NCBI RefSeq assembly: GCF_007997075.1
Contig: NZ_VORS01000009.1
Coordinates: 1 to 64,000 of the forward strand
Length of the DNA: 64,000 nucleotides
From: Polaribacter sp. IC073
Lineage (GTDB): Bacteria > Bacteroidota > Bacteroidia > Flavobacteriales > Flavobacteriaceae
Direction of reading: 5' to 3'
Part shown: piece by piece, positions 10,788-18,425 of the stretch
Layout: each line of letters starts with the position of its first letter
How positions within the stretch are numbered: position 1 is the stretch's first letter
The notes under the pieces: generated by a model
The model's database searches: none
What the model was told of the DNA's origin: nothing
Seen by the model: only the letters and a program-made list of their open reading frames with translations
Position numbers and translations under genes: made by a program

Positions 10788-11690
10788 TTGAAAAAAAAAA
10801 GCTTCGTATTTTGTTGGCTATCACTTCTGGTAACAACTTTTTGTTATGGACAAGAAGCTCCCTTTTTTAAAAAATCTGATACTTTAAATGCCAAAAGAAG
10901 AAACGCTGTAATTATTTCTGAAAGTGTTTTAGCGAGTGGAACTTTACTGGCGTTAAACGAACTCTGGTATAAAGATTATGCTCAGTCTAATTTTCATTTT
11001 AAAAATGATAATAACGACTGGAAGCAAATGGATAAAGCAGGTCATTTTATGACTTCTTATTACTTAGGCAAAATAGGTATGGACGTTTTAGATTGGACTG
11101 GAGTTTCTAAAAGAAATCAACTTATTTACGGGGCTACTTTAGGTTTTACTTTTTTAACTACCGTAGAAGTCTTAGATGGTTTTTCTAAAGAATGGGGTGC
11201 GTCACCAGGAGATATTATAGCAAATGCCGCAGGAACAAGTTTATTAGTTGGTCAAGAATTATTATGGAACGAGCAGAGAATTACCGTTAAATACTCTTTT
11301 CATCAAACTAGTTACGCAAAACAGCGACCAAAGACTTTAGGCGAAAACTTTTTACAACAATCTTTAAAAGATTATAACGGGCAGACATATTGGCTTTCTG
11401 CTAATATCTGGTCTTTTCACAAGGAAAGTAACTTCCCTAAATGGTTAAATGTAGCTTTTGGTTATGGTGCTGAAGGAATGTTATATGGCGAAACAAGACA
11501 AACGAACCCAACACTACAAACCCCTTACAGACAATTTTATTTGAGTTTAGATCTAGATTTGACAAAAATAGACACAAAATCAAAAATATTACAATCGGTC
11601 TTTTCTATTGTTAATTTCATAAAGATTCCTTCTCCAACACTAGAATTTAATACCAAAGGCCAAATAAAGCTTCACTATTTGTTTTTTTAA
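10788..11690 (+). CDS. DUF2279 (YfiM-like) exported protein
   Basis: The 300-residue protein starts at a TTG, followed by a signal peptide (FVFCWLSLLVTTFCYG). The conserved part has WKQMDKAGHFMTSYYLGKIG and FSKEWGASPGDIIANAAGT, the signature of DUF2279, related to E. coli YfiM. The C-terminal part (about 180-300) looks beta-rich with an aromatic ending (LHYLFF), which could be an outer-membrane or surface-associated domain. The function is unknown. It follows mltG by 23 bases and probably shares its transcript. Confidence 0.8.
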   Translation: MKKKSFVFCWLSLLVTTFCYGQEAPFFKKSDTLNAKRRNAVIISESVLASGTLLALNELWYKDYAQSNFHFKNDNNDWKQMDKAGHFMTSYYLGKIGMDVLDWTGVSKRNQLIYGATLGFTFLTTVEVLDGFSKEWGASPGDIIANAAGTSLLVGQELLWNEQRITVKYSFHQTSYAKQRPKTLGENFLQQSLKDYNGQTYWLSANIWSFHKESNFPKWLNVAFGYGAEGMLYGETRQTNPTLQTPYRQFYLSLDLDLTKIDTKSKILQSVFSIVNFIKIPSPTLEFNTKGQIKLHYLFF

Positions 11691-11734
11691 TAAAATTTAA
11701 CATATTGATAATCAATTACTTTTAAATTATATTG

Positions 11735-11742
11735 TAATTTTG
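11735..11742 (+). promoter_or_regulatory. -7 promoter box overlapping the formal start of the next gene
   Basis: TAATTTTG matches TAnnTTTG. The TTG that opens the next reading frame (11740-11742) is the end of this box. If the promoter is real, the mRNA starts at about 11748 and that TTG cannot be the start codon. Confidence 0.45.
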
Positions 11743-12366
11743 CATCCGCAAAACAGAAATATACATTTTATCAAAAATAAAATTCTATTATTCAGTGTAG
11801 TTATCCTTTTTATCAATGCAACATCCATTGATAAAAAAAATGTTTCTAAGTCAGAAGCAGTAGCATTAACTAAATTAAGTTTTCCTAAATCTATAGGAAA
11901 TGATATTTTTTATTTAGAAAGAGATTTTGTTGCTTTTAAAGAAGCAGTCGCTTTTAAAGAATCTCAAGGAAAATATGAAACTGTAAATACTTTAGGATAT
12001 TTAGGAAAATATCAGTTTGGTAGAACTACTTTACATAGATTCGACATTTATAATACACAAGACTTTTTAAAAAACCCAGGTTTACAAGAAAAAGCATTTG
12101 TAGCTTTGTGCAAAGTTAATAAATGGATTTTGAGAAAAGACATTCAACGGTCTGTTGGTAAAACAATGAACGGTATTAAAATAACAGAATCAGGAATTTT
12201 AGCAGCTGCTCATTTAAGTGGTGCTGGAAACGTAAAGAAGTTTTTAAGAAGTTATGGTTCTCAACGTTTTTCTGATGCATACGGCTCAAGTATTCAATCT
12301 TACTTAAAGAAATTTGCAGATTACAATGTTTCTAATATTATAGCAGATAAAAACGCGAAAGTTTAA
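11740..12366 (+). CDS. Exported lytic transglycosylase-like / lysozyme-fold protein
   Basis: The protein has 208 residues if counted from the TTG at 11740. The segment FKEAVAFKESQGKYE with LGYLGKYQFGRTTLH matches the start of SLT/lysozyme-fold domains, with the glutamate of FKES at the catalytic position. AAAHLSGAGNVKKFLRS is the usual later helix. It probably cleaves or binds peptidoglycan in the periplasm. The start is doubtful: TTG 11740 lies inside a promoter box, and the natural signal peptide (KNKILLFSVVILFINATS) begins just after an ATC at 11770, which would give 198 residues. No ATG or GTG is available upstream of the catalytic domain. Confidence 0.8.
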   Translation: MHPQNRNIHFIKNKILLFSVVILFINATSIDKKNVSKSEAVALTKLSFPKSIGNDIFYLERDFVAFKEAVAFKESQGKYETVNTLGYLGKYQFGRTTLHRFDIYNTQDFLKNPGLQEKAFVALCKVNKWILRKDIQRSVGKTMNGIKITESGILAAAHLSGAGNVKKFLRSYGSQRFSDAYGSSIQSYLKKFADYNVSNIIADKNAKV

Positions 12367-12392
12367 TCTACTTTCCTAATAACAAAAAAAAC

Positions 12393-12432
12393 ACACTTTA
12401 TTAGACTTCAAGAGTCTAATAAAGTGTTTTTT
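12393..12432. terminator. Bidirectional intrinsic terminator
   Basis: A perfect 15-base stem (ACACTTTATTAGACT with AGTCTAATAAAGTGT, 5-base loop) is flanked by A- and T-runs. It serves the convergent transglycosylase-like gene and the rsmI-like gene. Confidence 0.9.
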
Positions 12433-12478
12433 TTTGTTTCTATATTTACTAATACATAAAGGCTAATATTATTATTTG

Positions 12479-13183
12479 CTACTTGTGAATAATAAAAATA
12501 GCCGGCTTCTTATGTAAATTTGGTGTTTGACTGTTCCAATCTTGTACAGAAAGTGTTTTAATAAATTCTGACGGCAGCGTAATATCTGCAGCAATACATA
12601 AGTTTGTAGTTGGTGCTAATGCCGCTTTTAAATCTGCAAACATTTTTTCATTTCGATAAGGGGTTTCAATAAAAATTTGAGATTGATTTTTATCTTTAGA
12701 TAACTTTTCTAAATCTTTAATTGCTTTTTTTCGATCTCCTTTATCGATTGGTAAATAGCCGTTAAAAGCAAAGTTTTGTCCGTTCATACCAGAACTCATC
12801 ATTGCCATTAAAATAGAACTTGGACCGACTAAAGGCACAACCTGAATGTTGTTTTCATGTGCTAATTTTACAATACTCGCTCCTGGATCTGCAACTGCTG
12901 GCACACCCGCTTCAGACAATAACCCCACGTTAACACCCTCTTTACAGACATCTAAATACCTTCTCGTTTCAATTTCTTCTGCATATTTATCTAAAGACAT
13001 TAATTGTAAAGATGGTTGCGATTTTTTTGGTGCAATTTTCTTGATAAACCTTCTTGCAGTTTTTTCATTTTCTACAATGTAATAATCAATTTCTTCCACT
13101 ACTTTTTTTACAGATAGAGGCATTACCTCTAAAGGTTCTGTATCTCCTAATGTTGTGGGAATTAAATAGAGTTTACCAATCAT
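12479..13183 (-). CDS. RsmI-family SAM-dependent methyltransferase
   Basis: A tetrapyrrole-methylase-fold protein of 234 residues. LYLIPTTLGD at the N-terminus corresponds to the LxLVaTPIGN motif of RsmI, GLLSEAGVPAVADPGASIV is the SAM-binding loop, and VPLVGPSSILMAMMSSGMNG and IFIETPYRNEKM follow. RsmI methylates the 2'-OH of C1402 in 16S rRNA. This protein deviates from the canonical motifs (TTLGD for TPIGN), so it may be the second, less characterised Bacteroidota paralogue rather than RsmI itself. It is third in a dnaA/phosphatase/methyltransferase unit on the minus strand and ends at a strong terminator. Confidence 0.8.
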   Translation of the reverse strand: MIGKLYLIPTTLGDTEPLEVMPLSVKKVVEEIDYYIVENEKTARRFIKKIAPKKSQPSLQLMSLDKYAEEIETRRYLDVCKEGVNVGLLSEAGVPAVADPGASIVKLAHENNIQVVPLVGPSSILMAMMSSGMNGQNFAFNGYLPIDKGDRKKAIKDLEKLSKDKNQSQIFIETPYRNEKMFADLKAALAPTTNLCIAADITLPSEFIKTLSVQDWNSQTPNLHKKPAIFIIHK

Positions 13184-13242
13184 TTCTTATATTTTAAGTA
13201 CTGTTGTATGTGTTTTTTACTGATGATTGCCCAAATAATTAA

Positions 13243-13695
13243 TTAAGATAGTTTACTTGAAATAGCAGTACAAGCTTCGTCTAACATTTTATATACATCT
13301 TCGAAACCAGCATCTCCACCATAATACGGGTCTGGAACTGATAAATCTTTAGTGGGGTTTGATTCTTTTAAAATCATTTTTACTTTCTGCTCATCTTCTT
13401 TGTTTCTGGCTAACAAAAGTATGTTGTTGTAATTGCTATCATCCATAGCATAAATAAAATCAAAAAAATCGAAATCTTTTACTGTGATTTTTCTTGCTTG
13501 TTGATTTGTGATGTCAATTTTGTATTTTTTCGCAATATAAATAGAACGTATATCTGGAGGGTTACCTACATGATAAGCAGCAGTTCCTGCAGAGTCTACA
13601 AAAACAGCATCCGTATTTACTTTAGATTTTAAAATACCTTCTGCCAATGGAGAACGACAAATATTCCCTAAGCAAACCATCAGTACTTTTTTCAT
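13243..13695 (-). CDS. Low-molecular-weight protein-tyrosine-phosphatase
   Basis: The 150-residue protein has the P-loop VCLGNICRSP at the very N-terminus (Cys8 nucleophile, Arg14) and the general-acid aspartate in VPDPYYGG (Asp122), the complete active site of the arsenate-reductase-like phosphatase fold. It dephosphorylates tyrosine (or possibly arginine) residues. It lies 44 bases downstream of dnaA and upstream of the rsmI-like gene on the same strand, an order I recognise from other flavobacteria. No kinase partner is visible nearby. Confidence 0.92.
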   Translation of the reverse strand: MKKVLMVCLGNICRSPLAEGILKSKVNTDAVFVDSAGTAAYHVGNPPDIRSIYIAKKYKIDITNQQARKITVKDFDFFDFIYAMDDSNYNNILLLARNKEDEQKVKMILKESNPTKDLSVPDPYYGGDAGFEDVYKMLDEACTAISSKLS

Positions 13696-13739
13696 CAGAG
13701 TAAAATTAAATGAAGTATCGTTTAAAAAAAGTTTTCTTT

Positions 13740-15167
13740 TTAAAACGTTAACTTTTTTGTTAAGTCGTCTACGTATTTTCTAAATTGCTTGTCCGTTTCG
13801 GTTAGATTGTCTACTGTTTTACACGCATGTAAAACGGTTGCATGATCTCTTTGCCCAATTTGGTTACCAATACTGGCTAAAGACGTTTTTGTTAATCTCT
13901 TCGCAAAAAACATTGCTAATTGACGTGCTTGTACAATATGGCGTTTTCTTGTTTTAGATTGTAAGGTAGCAACATCCATATCAAAATACTTAGAAACTTC
14001 TTTCTGAATATAATCTATAGAAACCTCTTTTTTTGTATTCTTAACAAACTTATCTACAATCTGTTTTGCCAATTCTAAAGAGAACTCTCTTCTATTAAAA
14101 GAAGCTTGTGCAATCATCGAAATAATAACACCTTCTAACTCTCTAACGTTAGATTTTATATTTTTAGCAATGTATTCAACAATTTCTTCTGGCATTTCTA
14201 CACCATCTCTAAACAATTTATTGTCTAAAATAGAAATTCTAGTTTCATAATCTGGTGCTTGTAATTCTGCAGACAATCCCCATTTAAAACGAGATAACAA
14301 ACGCTGTTCTATGTCTTGCATATCTACAGGTGCTTTGTCTGATGTTAAAATTACTTGCTTACCATTTTGATGTAAATGATTAAAAATATGGAAGAAAACA
14401 TCTTGTGTACCTGCTTTACCAGATAAGAACTGAACATCATCAATAATTAACACATCTACCATTTGATAGAAGTGAATAAAATCATTTCTTGTGTTCGATT
14501 TTACAGAGTCTATAAATTGTTGTGTGAATTTTTCCGAAGAAATATACAACACTGTTTTATCTGGATATTTATCTTTGATATCTACACCAATAGCATGTGC
14601 TAAATGTGTTTTTCCTAAACCAACACCACCGTAAATTAATAACGGATTAAAAGAAGTTCCTCCTGGTTTATTGGCAACTGCCATACCTGCAGAACGTGCT
14701 AATCTATTAGCGTCTCCTTCTATAAAGTTAGCAAAATTATAATTAGGATTTAACTGAGATTCTATTTTAACCTTTTGTAGTCCTGGAATTACAAAAGGGT
14801 TTCTTAATTCTCTTTTACTAGAATCTACAGGAGCTGTAACATTTTGTGGTTTTAACGGATCTCTGTTAGAACTAGGAATTTTAACAATTTGCGGCCTGTT
14901 ACTGCTATAATTGTTTTCCATTTTCACGTCGTAAATCAATTTAGCATCACTACCTAATTGTCTTACCAATGCAACTCTTAACAATTTAATGTAGTGCTCT
15001 TCTAGCCATTCGTAAAAAAACTTACTAGGCACTTGTATTGTTAATGCTTCTCCTGAAAGTTTTACGGGCTTGATAGGTTCAAACCAAGTTTTATATGCTT
15101 GTGGTTTAATATTGTCTTTTATAAAGGACAAGCAATCATTCCAAACAGATTCAGCAGTTAAATTCAT
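13740..15167 (-). CDS. dnaA: Chromosomal replication initiator protein DnaA
   Basis: Binds oriC and opens the duplex. The 475 residues contain domain I (MNLTAESVWNDCLSFI), a variable linker, and the AAA+ domain with Walker A GGVGLGKT (180-187) and Walker B VLIIDDVQF. Domain IV has the DnaA signature DHATVLHACKTVDN. The start at MNLTAESVW is the usual one. About 170 bases separate it from the divergent thioesterase gene. A short AACCT/AGGTT inverted repeat lies in its leader (about 15220-15240). I saw no cluster of TTATCCACA boxes around the gene, so oriC is not evident here. Confidence 0.97.
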   Translation of the reverse strand: MNLTAESVWNDCLSFIKDNIKPQAYKTWFEPIKPVKLSGEALTIQVPSKFFYEWLEEHYIKLLRVALVRQLGSDAKLIYDVKMENNYSSNRPQIVKIPSSNRDPLKPQNVTAPVDSSKRELRNPFVIPGLQKVKIESQLNPNYNFANFIEGDANRLARSAGMAVANKPGGTSFNPLLIYGGVGLGKTHLAHAIGVDIKDKYPDKTVLYISSEKFTQQFIDSVKSNTRNDFIHFYQMVDVLIIDDVQFLSGKAGTQDVFFHIFNHLHQNGKQVILTSDKAPVDMQDIEQRLLSRFKWGLSAELQAPDYETRISILDNKLFRDGVEMPEEIVEYIAKNIKSNVRELEGVIISMIAQASFNRREFSLELAKQIVDKFVKNTKKEVSIDYIQKEVSKYFDMDVATLQSKTRKRHIVQARQLAMFFAKRLTKTSLASIGNQIGQRDHATVLHACKTVDNLTETDKQFRKYVDDLTKKLTF

Positions 15168-15339
15168 TTATTGTTTTGGGTACTTATAGAGTTATTAAAT
15201 AGGGTAAAAAAAGAGAATCTAACCTGCTTTTTTAGGTTATACAAAAGTGTGAATAAAATTCAGTATAAAAAAATCAATTTGCTATTGATTATTAACTATT
15301 TTTTGCGTAAAATGCTAAAATAAACTTTATCTATAATAA

Positions 15340-15738
15340 TTGAAAAAATCATCAACAAAAACAAGAATTAGATATTCTGAAACCGACCAAATGGGCGTTG
15401 TGTACCACGGTAACTACGCTCAATTCTTCGAATTAGGAAGAACAGAATGGCTACGCTCTTTAGGAGTTACTTACAAAGACATGGAAATGAGTGGCATAAT
15501 GCTGCCCGTAATTTCGATACAGTTTCAATTTATAAAATCTGCACTTTATGATGACATATTAACAATTCATACTTTTTTGAAAAAAAAACCTATGGTAAAG
15601 ATTGAATTTGATTATGAAATTAAAAACCAAAATGACGAACTCATTTGTACCGGAAATTCGGTGTTAGCTTTTTTGAATTCTAAAACAATGAAACCAACTC
15701 GTTGTCCTGATTATTTATTAAAAGGTTTGGGATATTAA
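15340..15738 (+). CDS. YbgC/FadM-type acyl-CoA thioesterase
   Basis: A hotdog-fold protein of 132 residues. RYSETDQMGVVYHGNYAQFFELGRTEW contains the conserved catalytic aspartate (Asp16) and the following helix of the 4-hydroxybenzoyl-CoA thioesterase family. GNSVLAFLNSKTMKPTRCP is the usual last strand. It hydrolyses acyl-CoA thioesters; the chain preference cannot be read from sequence. The start is a TTG followed by MKKSSTKTRI-like sequence, with no ATG upstream. It is divergent from dnaA and convergent with the BLUF gene, 14 bases apart. Confidence 0.9.
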   Translation: MKKSSTKTRIRYSETDQMGVVYHGNYAQFFELGRTEWLRSLGVTYKDMEMSGIMLPVISIQFQFIKSALYDDILTIHTFLKKKPMVKIEFDYEIKNQNDELICTGNSVLAFLNSKTMKPTRCPDYLLKGLGY

Positions 15739-15752
15739 TATCATTTGACTGC

Positions 15753-16199
15753 CTATTCTTTATCAAACCCATAAATTTGAAGATTTGTAAGACTCCCTTT
15801 TAATATATTAGCAAATTCTGGTAGCCTCTTAATAATACTATCAATTACTTTCGGGTCTGTTAAATCTGTGCGAATACCAGGTATCATTGCTAGAGAAGAA
15901 TTATCGAAATCTGCACAACCCATTGCCCAGTCAGAAAACATCCGGCTGTCTGAAATACGATCGTCTATAATTTTAAAATCAATATGACGTGAATCTTTAA
16001 CAAGACGAGCAAGTAAATCATTAACATCATCCAGTTCTCCTTCAATAATTTGAAGAAAATAACCATCTTTATGAATTAAAACCCCACTAATATTGTCTAG
16101 TGAATTGTAAGCTCTAGAATCATGTAGTAAATCTAACAAAGTACGCTTACTAAAATGAATAGTAGCTTTACTAGTATATGCGATGCGACGTAATTTCAT
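15753..16199 (-). CDS. Stand-alone BLUF blue-light photoreceptor
   Basis: The 148-residue protein is a BLUF (sensor of blue light using FAD) domain with a short helical C-terminal cap. The flavin-pocket residues are visible: Tyr8 in RRIAYTSKA, Asn32 before NISGVL, Gln50 in GYFLQIIEG, and Trp91 and Met93 in FSDWAMG. There is no output domain such as EAL or GGDEF, so it must signal through protein contacts, as PixD and BlrB-type short BLUF proteins do. No partner is evident nearby; it lies alone between the thioesterase and yigZ. It implies that the organism responds to blue light. Confidence 0.93.
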   Translation of the reverse strand: MKLRRIAYTSKATIHFSKRTLLDLLHDSRAYNSLDNISGVLIHKDGYFLQIIEGELDDVNDLLARLVKDSRHIDFKIIDDRISDSRMFSDWAMGCADFDNSSLAMIPGIRTDLTDPKVIDSIIKRLPEFANILKGSLTNLQIYGFDKE

Positions 16200-16289
16200 A
16201 ACAATTTATTTTAAAGAATAACTTCACCAAATTCACCAACCTTTAAGTAAGAAAATAAAGTTACTTTTTTTTTATTTAAAAACAAAAAA

Positions 16290-16895
16290 TTATTCTAAAA
16301 CCTTCACATCAACTTTATATAAATTGTTAAAAATTGCAAAAATTGAATCCGCATCCTTTTTTCTTACGGAAATGATATACTGACAATCCATTTCTAATTT
16401 CTGACTCACTATGTTTATATTTTTTTCTTTGACAACTCTCATCACAGGGTTCATCAAATCGTAATTAAAAGTCAGTTTATATTCAATATTTATGGTCTTC
16501 TCTAAAATATAAGAAGCTTCTAATGCCATTTGAGCAGAAGTTTTGTACGCTGAAATTAAGCCGCCAACACCTAATTTTGTTCCTCCAAAATACCGAACAG
16601 AAACAATTAAAATATTAGTAACTTCAAAAGACTGAATTTGCCCATAGATTGGCATTCCTGCAGAGTTATTTGGCTCCCCATCATCATTTGCTCTAAACCT
16701 AATTTTCTCAATACCTAATTGGTAAGCGTAACAAAAATGGCGTGCAGCATGGTGTTTTTTCCGAAGTTCTTCTATGCTCTCTTTTACATCTTCTTCAGTT
16801 AAAACAGGAAAAGTGTACCCAAAGAACTTACTTCCTTTTTCTTTAAAAAGGGTTTCTTTAGATGGTTTCTCTATCGTTTTATAAACGTCTTCCAT
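16290..16895 (-). CDS. YigZ/IMPACT family protein
   Basis: The 201-residue protein has the family hallmark RFRANDDGEPNNSAGMPIYGQI and the VSVRYFGGTKLGVGGLISAY motif, plus a C-terminal ferredoxin-like domain (about 130-200). The eukaryotic relative IMPACT controls Gcn2, and the bacterial proteins are thought to bind RNA or ribosome-associated partners, but their role is not settled. It has its own -7 box (16927-16934), so it is probably transcribed separately from the EamA/HAD/ribD genes upstream. Confidence 0.9.
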   Translation of the reverse strand: MEDVYKTIEKPSKETLFKEKGSKFFGYTFPVLTEEDVKESIEELRKKHHAARHFCYAYQLGIEKIRFRANDDGEPNNSAGMPIYGQIQSFEVTNILIVSVRYFGGTKLGVGGLISAYKTSAQMALEASYILEKTINIEYKLTFNYDLMNPVMRVVKEKNINIVSQKLEMDCQYIISVRKKDADSIFAIFNNLYKVDVKVLE

Positions 16896-16926
16896 TGTAA
16901 ATTTTTAAATATTGAAATTAGAATAG

Positions 16927-16934
16927 CAAAACTA
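16927..16934 (-). promoter_or_regulatory. -7 promoter box for yigZ
   Basis: TAGTTTTG on the minus strand matches TAnnTTTG, about 32 bases before the ATG. No -33 TTG is seen at 19 bases. Confidence 0.45.
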
Positions 16935-16957
16935 TTTTAATATTCAATGATGAAGTT

Positions 16958-17818
16958 CTATGCAATTGTAACCAATACAATTCCTAAAATTGCCAAAGCA
17001 ACGCCTATTTTATTTTTTAAGCTAAATTTCTCCTGAAAAAGTAACAAACCAACCAAAGTAGAAAGAATTACAATTGCCACATTGTTTATGGTAAATAAAG
17101 TTGAACTCTCAAATTCGTTATTTTGCAAAGCTTTTATTAAAAACACTATCGAGTAATAATTAGGAACCCCTAAAATAACACCTGCAATAATATTTTTTAG
17201 GCCGAAAGCTTCTCTTTTTTTAATTGTTTTAAGCACCAAAATAACCAGAGCGAAAATAGCTGCAATGCCAAATAAACTTCCAGAAAATATAGAAACGTCT
17301 TCATCTGCTACGTGGTTTACTTGTACGTATTTTAAAAACGTATCTATAGTACCAGAGCCTAAAAAGAGTAATATAGGAAACACTAAAGTGCCTCTATTTT
17401 CTGACTTACCTTCTTTTACCGAAGACAAGTACACAGCAACCAAAGCAATAATAATTCCTACTATTTTTAAGAAGGTAACCGATTCATTGTATAAAATTAT
17501 TCCGAAGAAAACAGGAACAACTACAGACATTTTTCCTGAAATAGACGCTACCGAAACTCCGTTTTGTTGAGATGTCATTGCCATTACAAAAAAAACAGAA
17601 ACAAACAACGCGCCTAAAATTAAAGAACCAGGAAACCAAGGTTCTAAATAAATTTCTGAAATAGGTATTTGTCTTTTTGCCAACAAAAACCCCATTGAAA
17701 AAGCAACAATATAGTTTACAAAAATAGCCTTTAAAACATTTATTTTATAAATACCAAAATATTTAAAAATCACAAATAATCCTGTAGAAAAAAGAATGCT
17801 TAAAAGTAGAAAAATCAA
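16958..17818 (-). CDS. EamA/DMT-family inner-membrane transporter
   Basis: The 286-residue protein has about ten hydrophobic segments arranged as two EamA repeats: the first ends at VAVYLSSVKEG, the second at ALAILGIVLVTIA. Family members export amino acids, metabolites or nucleotide sugars; the substrate cannot be inferred. Its ATG follows the HAD gene stop by one base, so both are translated from the same message as ribD and the LEA14-like gene. GKMSVVVPVFFGIILYNES is the conserved helix of the first half. Confidence 0.88.
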   Translation of the reverse strand: MIFLLLSILFSTGLFVIFKYFGIYKINVLKAIFVNYIVAFSMGFLLAKRQIPISEIYLEPWFPGSLILGALFVSVFFVMAMTSQQNGVSVASISGKMSVVVPVFFGIILYNESVTFLKIVGIIIALVAVYLSSVKEGKSENRGTLVFPILLFLGSGTIDTFLKYVQVNHVADEDVSIFSGSLFGIAAIFALVILVLKTIKKREAFGLKNIIAGVILGVPNYYSIVFLIKALQNNEFESSTLFTINNVAIVILSTLVGLLLFQEKFSLKNKIGVALAILGIVLVTIA

Positions 17819-17819
17819 A

Positions 17820-18425
17820 CTATAGCTGGTTTTTAGTAAATAATTCTACCACATCATCTGTACCTGGTAGTAAATGCCAAACCTCAATTCCTAAAGCTTT
17901 TGCACCATCTGTATTTTCTTTAGTATCATCTATAAAAAGTGTTTCTTCTGCGATTAGATTGTTTTCTCTTAAAACAAATTCATAAATATTATTATCTGGT
18001 TTTCTAAAATTTATTTCGTGTGACAAATAAAATTGTTCAAAGCAAATTTTAAAAGAATGATACAAGTCCATTCCCCAATCTTTTTTTATCCAAGAAATAT
18101 GTAAATCATTGGTATTACTTAACAAAAACAGTCTATATTTTTTACTTTTTGCCAATTCTTGAATAAATTCTAAACGTTTTTTAGGAAAATCTAACAAAAT
18201 AGAATTCCAAGTTGCAACTAATTTTTCTGAAGGAATATTCAACTTTTCTTCAAAAAAAGTTAAAAAACCATCCGTAGAAATAAGTCCTTTTTCATATTGC
18301 TGCAAAACAGGCCGCATTTCTTCAGAATTTTGAAAAACTCCTAATTTCTGTAACTCATTTGCAAATTTTTTTTTATCTAAATTGATAAAAATATCTCCAA
18401 AATCGAAAACAATATTTTTAATCAT
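17820..18425 (-). CDS. HAD-superfamily hydrolase (YihX-like)
   Basis: The 201-residue protein has HAD motif I as VFDFGDIFINLD (Asp8 nucleophile, with DFG in place of DxD as in the YihX and dehalogenase branch). Motif II is FLLSNTNDLH, motif III is the lysine of NFRKPDNNIYEF, and motif IV is TLFIDDTKENTDGAKALG. The alpha-helical cap lies between motifs I and II. It is probably a small-molecule phosphatase. It overlaps ribD by eight bases and could supply the missing phosphatase step of riboflavin synthesis between the RibD product and RibH. That is an inference from context. Confidence 0.85.
   Translation of the reverse strand: MIKNIVFDFGDIFINLDKKKFANELQKLGVFQNSEEMRPVLQQYEKGLISTDGFLTFFEEKLNIPSEKLVATWNSILLDFPKKRLEFIQELAKSKKYRLFLLSNTNDLHISWIKKDWGMDLYHSFKICFEQFYLSHEINFRKPDNNIYEFVLRENNLIAEETLFIDDTKENTDGAKALGIEVWHLLPGTDDVVELFTKNQL

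Noticed and set aside
15168..15339. Origin of replication next to dnaA
   Set aside because: I saw no cluster of TTATCCACA-like boxes and only single near-matches, so oriC cannot be supported here.
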